From: Phytomonospora endophytica | GTDB lineage: Bacteria; Actinomycetota; Actinomycetes; Mycobacteriales; Micromonosporaceae | Length of the DNA: 64,000 nucleotides | NCBI RefSeq assembly: GCF_014202425.1 | Contig: NZ_JACHGT010000005.1 | Location: 372,001 to 436,000 of the forward strand | Reading direction: 5' to 3' | Shown here: one piece after another, positions 59,034 through 64,000 of the stretch | Position numbering within the stretch: position 1 is the stretch's first letter | How the letters are laid out: each line of letters starts with the position of its first letter | Position numbers and translations under genes: made by a program | Notes under the pieces: model-generated | Databases searched by the model: none | Told to the model about the DNA's origin: nothing | The model's input: only the letters and a program-made list of their open reading frames with translations

Positions 59034-60773
59034 TCAGAACGGGATGTCGTCTTCTTCCTCGGCCAGTGCGAAGGGGTCGACCTGGCCGGTCGCCGATCGC
59101 AGTGTCGAGGCGGGCGGTTCCCCGGCCTCCTGCGGTCGCGTCGCCCAGGCCGGGAACGGGAACTCCACGACGAGCGGCACGGGCAGTTCGGGCTGGGCCA
59201 CGAACATGGTGCCGGGTTTGGCCATGAGCACGCGCTGGCGCTGTGAGCTGGGCAGGAAGCCGTATTCGGGGCGGCCGGCCTCGGCCGGGTCGAGGCGGCC
59301 GACGACGCGGATGGCGCTGTTGGCGGCGATCCGGCGCTCCACCTCGCTGGCGGTCTGCTGCGCGCCGACCAGGATCACGCCGAGGGAGCGGCCGCGTTCG
59401 GCGATGTCGAGCAGGATCTCCTTGATGGGGCTCGTGCCGTCCCGGGGGGCGTACTTGTTGAGTTCGTCGAGGACCACGAACTGCAGGGGCCGCGCGCTGC
59501 CGGCCTTCTCCTTGCGTTCGAACTCGGTGCGCAGCACCACGCCGACGACGAAGCGCTGCGCCCGGTCGGGAAGGTTGTGCAGGTCGACGACGGTGACCTG
59601 GGCGCCGTCCTCGGTGGACACGCCGTGCGCCCGGCGGGGCGGGAGGTCGCCGCGGACGAGGCGGCCGATGTCGCGCTTGGAGTTGATCATGCGGCGGATG
59701 AAGGCGTTGACCGTGCCCATGCCCATCGCGCTGCCCGCCCACTGGCCGCGGGTGTCCTCGTCGCCGAGGCGCTCGACGAGCAGGTCGACCAGATCGCCGT
59801 AGGAGCGCAGGAGCACCCCGTCGACGACGGCGGCGCCGTCGTCCTTCGGCTCGGCCTCACGCGCCAGCCTGGCCGCGACCTGGCCGACGACCATCGTGTA
59901 CTGCTGGCGCTCGTCGTCGCCGTCGGCGAAGACGTAGGGGAGCAGCCGTTGCTGGCAGAACTCCGCGACCGTCCAGTAGAAGGACTCCACGCCCGTCGTG
60001 CGGCAGGCCACGTCGGGCGTGCCGTTGCGGTCGCCCTCGCGCGGGGGCGCGAAGACGGTCACCGAGCCGAAGGGCCCGGCGGGCAGGCCGAGACGCTCGT
60101 ACTCGCCGCGCAGCCGGTCGTCGAGGTGCTTGTTGGGGTGGTCGAGCAGGAGCAGGTCCTCGCCCTTGACGTTGAAGATCAGCACCTTGGTGTTGACCGC
60201 TTCGCCGCCGAGCGCGTCGGAGTGCAGCAGGGAGTAGAGGAGCCACGTCGCGAAGCTCGTCTTGGTCGCCACGCCCGAGATGCCCGAGATGGAGACGTGC
60301 GCGCCACGGCTGCCGTCGAGGAAGTCGGCGTTGAGGTAGACCGGTTCGCCGTCCCGGCCGCGCCCCAGGGGGACCATCCGGACCATCCGGTCGAAGTAGA
60401 GGGCCGACGCGCGCGCGTCGCCCGTCGCGCGGAACACCGCGTCGCCCGGGCGCGGCGGCACGAAGACCTCCGGCTCGACGCGCGTCACGGTGATCTCGGC
60501 GGCCTCCTGCACCTGCGCGGGGAGCATGCCCTCGCTGATGAGGAACACGTCGGAGTCGAACTGGGCTCCCTCGTGCCGGGCCCGCACCGAGGTCACGACA
60601 CCCGAGACGGTGACCGGGTCGCGGCCGGGCACCTCGCGGGAGGTCGTCACGACGTCGTCGAGTTGCAGGTATTCGCCCTCGGTCACCGCCACCCAGAACG
60701 ACAGGGGGGTGGCGTCCTCGGTGCCGAGCACCCTGCCGACGGGCCTCGCGTCCAGCTCAGTCACGGACGCCAT
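59034..60773 (-). CDS. HerA-like HAS-barrel ATPase (DUF87)
   Basis: Hexameric FtsK/HerA-type DNA translocase, about 579 aa. The N-terminal 130 residues form a HAS-barrel (RPVGRVLGTEDATPLSFWV, LQLDDVVTT, EVFVPPRPGDAVF). The P-loop is SGISGVATKTSFATWLL, Walker B FVVLDELNKYAP, and ERGRSLGVILVGAQQTASEV carries sensor and arginine-finger residues; the C-terminal brace ends DIPF. In archaea HerA drives NurA. ATG 60773 is used; GTG 60764 has better ribosome-site spacing. NurA-like, SbcC and SbcD genes lie 4-10 kb away on the same strand. Confidence 0.88.
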   Translation of the reverse strand: MASVTELDARPVGRVLGTEDATPLSFWVAVTEGEYLQLDDVVTTSREVPGRDPVTVSGVVTSVRARHEGAQFDSDVFLISEGMLPAQVQEAAEITVTRVEPEVFVPPRPGDAVFRATGDARASALYFDRMVRMVPLGRGRDGEPVYLNADFLDGSRGAHVSISGISGVATKTSFATWLLYSLLHSDALGGEAVNTKVLIFNVKGEDLLLLDHPNKHLDDRLRGEYERLGLPAGPFGSVTVFAPPREGDRNGTPDVACRTTGVESFYWTVAEFCQQRLLPYVFADGDDERQQYTMVVGQVAARLAREAEPKDDGAAVVDGVLLRSYGDLVDLLVERLGDEDTRGQWAGSAMGMGTVNAFIRRMINSKRDIGRLVRGDLPPRRAHGVSTEDGAQVTVVDLHNLPDRAQRFVVGVVLRTEFERKEKAGSARPLQFVVLDELNKYAPRDGTSPIKEILLDIAERGRSLGVILVGAQQTASEVERRIAANSAIRVVGRLDPAEAGRPEYGFLPSSQRQRVLMAKPGTMFVAQPELPVPLVVEFPFPAWATRPQEAGEPPASTLRSATGQVDPFALAEEEDDIPF

Positions 60774-60777
60774 CCTC

Positions 60778-61533
60778 TCACCCGGTTGTGACAGCACGCA
60801 CGTAGCGCAGGATCAGGTTGCCCTCGGCGTGCAGGGCGTGGGCCAGCCGCAGGGACCGGACCGGCGAGGCCGGGCCCGCCGTGATCCGGCCCGCACCGGC
60901 CCCGGCCAGCAGCGGCGCCACGGTCAGGCACAGTTCGTCGACGGCGTCGGCGGCGGTCAGCTCGCCGAGGATGTGCGGCCCGCCCTCGCACAGGATCTGC
61001 GGAAGACCGCGCGCGGTCAGCTCGCCGGTCATGGTGGCGAAGTCCACAGTCGACTCGCCGCAGACGACGATCTCGGCGACCTTCGACAGCGCCTCACACC
61101 GCTCCCGGGGAGCGTTCTCGCAGGTGAGGAGGATCGGCCGGACCGGCGCGCGGGTGAAGAGGGGAGCGGCGGGATCGAAGTCGAGGTTCGCGCTCACGAT
61201 CGCCATCGTCGGCTGCTCGGCGAGGCCGTGCGCGCGGCGCCAGTCGACGCGCTTCCCGTCGAGGCGCAGGTCCTCGTAGCCCTCCCGCCGGACGGTGCCC
61301 GCACCGGCGACGAGGACGTCGCAGAGCATGCGCAGGATCTTGAAGACGCGCTTGTCGGCGCCGCCCGACAGGCCCGCCGACTCCCCGTCGACGGTCACCG
61401 CGCCGTCGGCGCTCGACACGAAGTTGATCCGCAGGTGCTTGACCGAACGGTCGGCCTGCTCGTAGCGGTCGATGATCTCGGCGTCGGACAACTCGGGCCC
61501 GGGGCCGTCGGTGGGAAGGAGGCGCGTGATCAT
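60778..61533 (-). CDS. Pyrimidine reductase family protein (RibD C-terminal domain)
   Basis: DHFR-fold reductase of 251 aa. It shows HLRINFVSSADGAVTVDGESAGL, DVLVAGAGTVRREGYEDLR (NADPH site) and LPQILCEGGPHILGEL, as in RibD C-terminal domains that reduce the ribosylamino-pyrimidine in riboflavin synthesis. No deaminase domain is attached and no rib genes are adjacent, so the substrate may differ. ATG 61533 overlaps the stop of the channel gene (ATGA). Confidence 0.88.
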   Translation of the reverse strand: MITRLLPTDGPGPELSDAEIIDRYEQADRSVKHLRINFVSSADGAVTVDGESAGLSGGADKRVFKILRMLCDVLVAGAGTVRREGYEDLRLDGKRVDWRRAHGLAEQPTMAIVSANLDFDPAAPLFTRAPVRPILLTCENAPRERCEALSKVAEIVVCGESTVDFATMTGELTARGLPQILCEGGPHILGELTAADAVDELCLTVAPLLAGAGAGRITAGPASPVRSLRLAHALHAEGNLILRYVRAVTTG

Positions 61534-62546
61534 CCCGACACCGTAGCCGGTGCGGTGATGGTGACGAGCCGGTCGCCTTCGCGCAGCGGGCCGGTCAGGT
61601 CGCAGTGGAGGCGCCGACCGTTCCGGCAGACCGCGACGACCACGTCGGCGAGCTCGCGCGGCCCCTTGCCGATCTCGCCGGCGGCGACGGGCCGCTCCGC
61701 GAGATCGAGGCCCCGGCCCTGGGTGAGGAGGTCCTCGATGACCTCGCTGATGGCCGGTGTGACCGTCGACATGCCGAGCAGGCGGCCCGAGGCGTCGGAG
61801 GACGTGATGACCGCGTCGGCGCCGCTCTGCCGCAGGAGCGGAGCATTCTCCGCCTCCCGCACCGCCGCGACGATCGTGGCGTCCGGGTTCGACTGCCGCG
61901 CGGTGAGCGTGACCAGGACCGAGGTGTCGTCGCGGTCGGCGGCCACGATCACCCGGCACGCCCCCGTGATGTGCGCCCGGGTGAGGATCGACGAACGCGT
62001 CGCGTCGCCCTGCACCGCGACGTAGCCGTCGGCGCTCGCCTCCTCGATGTGTTCGTGGCGGCGGTCGACGACGACGATGCGGTCGGCGGGGATGCCTGAG
62101 GCCCGCAGGGTCGCGATGGCGCTGCGGCCCTTGGTGCCGTAGCCGATGACGACGGTGTGGTCGCGCAATGTCCTGCTCCAGCTCTTCTCCCGCCACGCCG
62201 CACGCGTGCGCCGGGTGAGGACCTCGACGGTCGTGCCGACGAGAACGACGAGGAAGATCACGCGCAAGGGCGTGATCACGACGATGTTGATCAGGCGCGA
62301 CGTGTCGTCGATCGGGACGATGTCGCCGTACCCGGTCGTGCTCAACGTGACCGTGGCGTAGTAGACGGCGTCGAGGACGGAGACGGCGCCGTCGGCGGAA
62401 TCGCGGTAGCCCTCCCGGTCGATGATCACCAGGAAGCACGCGAGGACCAGACACGCGCCCGCCGCGCCGACGCGGATGAGGATCGCCCGTGCCGGACTCA
62501 GCCGCGCGCTGGGCATGTGCACGGGGGTGCGGTGGTCGGTGGACAC
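61530..62546 (-). CDS. Potassium channel with RCK (TrkA-N/TrkA-C) domains
   Basis: Two-helix potassium channel, 338 aa. Helix 1 (GAAGACLVLACFLVIID), pore loop with selectivity filter TLSTTGYGDIVP, and helix 2 (VIFLVVLVGTTVEVL) precede a TrkA-N domain (VVIGYGTKGRSAIATL, VVVDRRHEHIEE, GDATRSSIL) and a TrkA-C-like end (REGDRLVTI). It probably tetramerises and is gated by nucleotides or ions through the RCK ring. It is divergent from the sugar isomerase gene. Confidence 0.93.
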   Translation of the reverse strand: MSTDHRTPVHMPSARLSPARAILIRVGAAGACLVLACFLVIIDREGYRDSADGAVSVLDAVYYATVTLSTTGYGDIVPIDDTSRLINIVVITPLRVIFLVVLVGTTVEVLTRRTRAAWREKSWSRTLRDHTVVIGYGTKGRSAIATLRASGIPADRIVVVDRRHEHIEEASADGYVAVQGDATRSSILTRAHITGACRVIVAADRDDTSVLVTLTARQSNPDATIVAAVREAENAPLLRQSGADAVITSSDASGRLLGMSTVTPAISEVIEDLLTQGRGLDLAERPVAAGEIGKGPRELADVVVAVCRNGRRLHCDLTGPLREGDRLVTITAPATVSG

Positions 62547-62767
62547 GGGGGTAACTTAGCGCACGTACCGGACGATTCAGGCGAGGCCGGCGCTCGCGGG
62601 CCGATGACCGCGGCGGCCGTCGGCGAACTCGCCGGATCCGCCGTGCCGAACGCCGCCGGTGAAGGACGGATCATGGTGGCGCGATCGGCGGGCTTGCGCC
62701 CACCCCCCACGAAACAACCCCCGTCCTACCCTTGCCAACCAGCACCCCGTACGCGATCCTGTCCAGC

Positions 62768-63502
62768 GTGATCCTTACGCCGCAGCAGTTGTCGATCCAG
62801 CTGTACACCCTGCGCTCGCTCGCCGAGGACGATCCGGCGGCCGTGCTGGCCAAGCTCGCCGAGCTGGGCTACCGCTCGGTCGAGATGGCCGGGACGTACG
62901 GGCGCACGGCGGGCGAGTTCCGCCGCCTCCTGGACGACGCCGGGCTGCAGGCGACGTCGAGCCACGTCAAACTCAACGACGCGATCGTCGACACGATCAA
63001 CGACGCGCTGACCCTCGGCCACTCCTTCATCGTCGTGCCGTGGGCGCAGTTCGACACCGCCGACGAGTGGCGGCGCTTCGCCGACGAGCTGACGGCCGCG
63101 GCGGTCCTGGCGCAGCAGGCGGGCATCAGCCTCGGCTACCACAACCACGCCCACGAGTTCACCCAGACGATCGACGGCGTGCGGCCCTACGAGCTGATCA
63201 CGTCCAACACCGACCCGCACCTCGTGCACCTCGAAGTCGACCTCTACTGGGCGGTCCACGCCGGCGTCGACCCGCGCGACATCCTCGCGGCGAACCCCGG
63301 CCGCGTGCGCCAGGTGCACGTCAAGGACCGCACGATCGACGGCGCCATGGCCGACCCGGGCGAGGGCGTCATCGACTTCACCGACCTCATCCCCATGGCG
63401 GCGCGTTCCGGCGTCATCGAGTTCATCGTCGAACGCGACGACGCCCACACCCCCTACGCCACCGCCGAGACGGGCCTGGCGTTCCTGCGTCAGTTCTGCT
63501 GA
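62768..63502 (+). CDS. Sugar phosphate isomerase/epimerase (AP endonuclease 2 fold)
   Basis: TIM-barrel protein of 244 aa of the xylose isomerase-like superfamily. It has LSIQLYTLRSLAEDDPA, ELGYRSVEMAGTYG (metal Glu), GISLGYHNHAHEF (His), HLVHLEVDLYWAVHAGVD and VRQVHVKDR (His/Lys), matching the usual metal-site order. GTG 62768 gives a typical N-terminus; TTG 62732 would add 12 residues. Its end overlaps the convergent acyltransferase gene by 13 bases. Confidence 0.88.
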   Translation: MILTPQQLSIQLYTLRSLAEDDPAAVLAKLAELGYRSVEMAGTYGRTAGEFRRLLDDAGLQATSSHVKLNDAIVDTINDALTLGHSFIVVPWAQFDTADEWRRFADELTAAAVLAQQAGISLGYHNHAHEFTQTIDGVRPYELITSNTDPHLVHLEVDLYWAVHAGVDPRDILAANPGRVRQVHVKDRTIDGAMADPGEGVIDFTDLIPMAARSGVIEFIVERDDAHTPYATAETGLAFLRQFC

Positions 63503-64000
63503 GGCAGCGGCACGCGGCCGCCGCGCTGCTCCCATCGCCCGCCGGCGGCCAGGTGCCCGACGAGGGCCCGCTGGAGGCTGTTGTCGCGCGGCAGCACCGC
63601 CAGGTCGGCCTTCTCGGGTGAGGGCACGACCTTCTTGAACACGAAGCGCAGCACGTCGAGCGTGCCGTGCAGCCCGGCCTCGTCCTTGGCGGGCATGAGC
63701 TCGAAACGCCGGCCGAAGGCGGCGATGTTCGACCCCGGCAGGACCTCGGCGAGCCTCGGGTCGAGCAGCCACGACAGGCACGTCGCGCGCGTCGCGGGAT
63801 GGTCGGGGAAGTGCTTGGGATAGAACTCGGCCGCCCACGCGAAGGACGCGTCGCAGGCCTCGGGGCTCATCGGCCCGCCCGATTCGGGGATGTGCACGCC
63901 GAGGACCGGCTCGCCCTCGGAGAGGTGCATGTCGAACTGGAGCCGGCCGAGACGGTAGATCGAGCCGCGGAAGTGCAGCGTGAACCAGAAGGCCACGTCG
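63490..64000 (-). CDS. Acyltransferase domain-containing protein, C-terminal part (truncated by window)
   Basis: The 5' end lies beyond the window; at least 169 residues are visible. The sequence GRLQFDMHL, VLGVHIPESGGPMSPEACD, FYPKHFPDHPATRATCLSWLLDPRL and GSNIAAFGRRFEL matches actinobacterial two-domain acyltransferase proteins, which pair a DUF5596-type N-terminal domain with a GNAT-like C-terminal part. The end VPLPQQN overlaps the isomerase gene. Function is not established. Confidence 0.75.
   Translation of the reverse strand, partial: DVAFWFTLHFRGSIYRLGRLQFDMHLSEGEPVLGVHIPESGGPMSPEACDASFAWAAEFYPKHFPDHPATRATCLSWLLDPRLAEVLPGSNIAAFGRRFELMPAKDEAGLHGTLDVLRFVFKKVVPSPEKADLAVLPRDNSLQRALVGHLAAGGRWEQRGGRVPLPQQN

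Noticed and set aside
1-64000. tRNA, rRNA, insertion sequences, integrase or prophage
   Set aside because: No cloverleaf, rRNA stretch, transposase or integrase signature was found by eye on either strand; a tRNAscan or IS search could still find something small.

Overview
The window is 64 kb of dense, very GC-rich DNA with strong third-position GC bias, frequent GTG starts and many 4-base ATGA/GTGA overlaps. Gene content points to a filamentous or related Actinomycete (Actinomycetota): a DUF3000/hemE/hemG/hemQ block with RNase D and fadA/fadB, an AfsR-type regulator, a PASTA kinase, type VII (ESX)-related small proteins and HemQ-type haem synthesis. Glycomycetaceae or Micromonosporaceae would fit, but the genus cannot be fixed from sequence alone. 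No rRNA, tRNA, CRISPR array, transposase or prophage gene was seen.

Layout. 0-9.3 kb: the end of a response regulator and its histidine kinase, DoxX/HxlR, a SnoaL-like protein overlapping a TetR remnant, a PP2C-like protein, RidA, an HIBADH-type dehydrogenase with a divergent LysR regulator, a VOC protein behind a leader-peptide/attenuator RNA, and a Tat-exported PhoD phosphatase. 9.4-11.3 kb: a small secreted duplicated-repeat protein, a 0.45 kb GC-rich tandem repeat and a methyltransferase. 11.3-22.4 kb: core metabolism, with fadB-fadA, RNase D, DUF3000, hemE-hemG-hemQ and an APC permease. 22.5-31.5 kb: a lipoprotein, ElaA-like GNAT, PepC peptidase, a class A beta-lactamase-like exported protein, an Old Yellow Enzyme with a divergent MerR regulator and a perfect 22-bp operator palindrome, MsrB and a SARP/NB-ARC regulator. 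31.7-42.2 kb: a YHS fusion protein, orphan proteins, a P450 converging on the bioA-bioF-bioD operon, DUF3159 and an iron-box-like site. 42.2-48.5 kb: a PASTA-type kinase, a TAP-like exported peptidase, and an Rrf2 regulator with MFS, AhpD-like and cupin genes joined by three matching 15-bp operators.

48.5-64 kb: a 1.8-1.9 kb non-coding composite repeat array is followed on the minus strand by a NurA-like nuclease, SbcC (Rad50-like), SbcD (Mre11-like), an RNase II-family enzyme, a four-gene ESX-associated cassette (YbaB-like, EspC-like, WXG-like, membrane protein), a HerA-like HAS-barrel ATPase, a RibD-C reductase, a TrkA-N potassium channel, then a plus-strand sugar isomerase and a truncated acyltransferase gene. 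HerA, NurA, Mre11-like and Rad50-like genes within 10 kb make a DNA end-processing neighbourhood like the archaeal one.

The most notable signals are the leader-peptide attenuator at 6973-7185, the three-site Rrf2 regulon, the HerA/NurA/SbcCD neighbourhood and the repeat array next to it. Most convergent gene pairs in the first half are separated by perfect 12-19 bp hairpins that look like shared bidirectional terminators.
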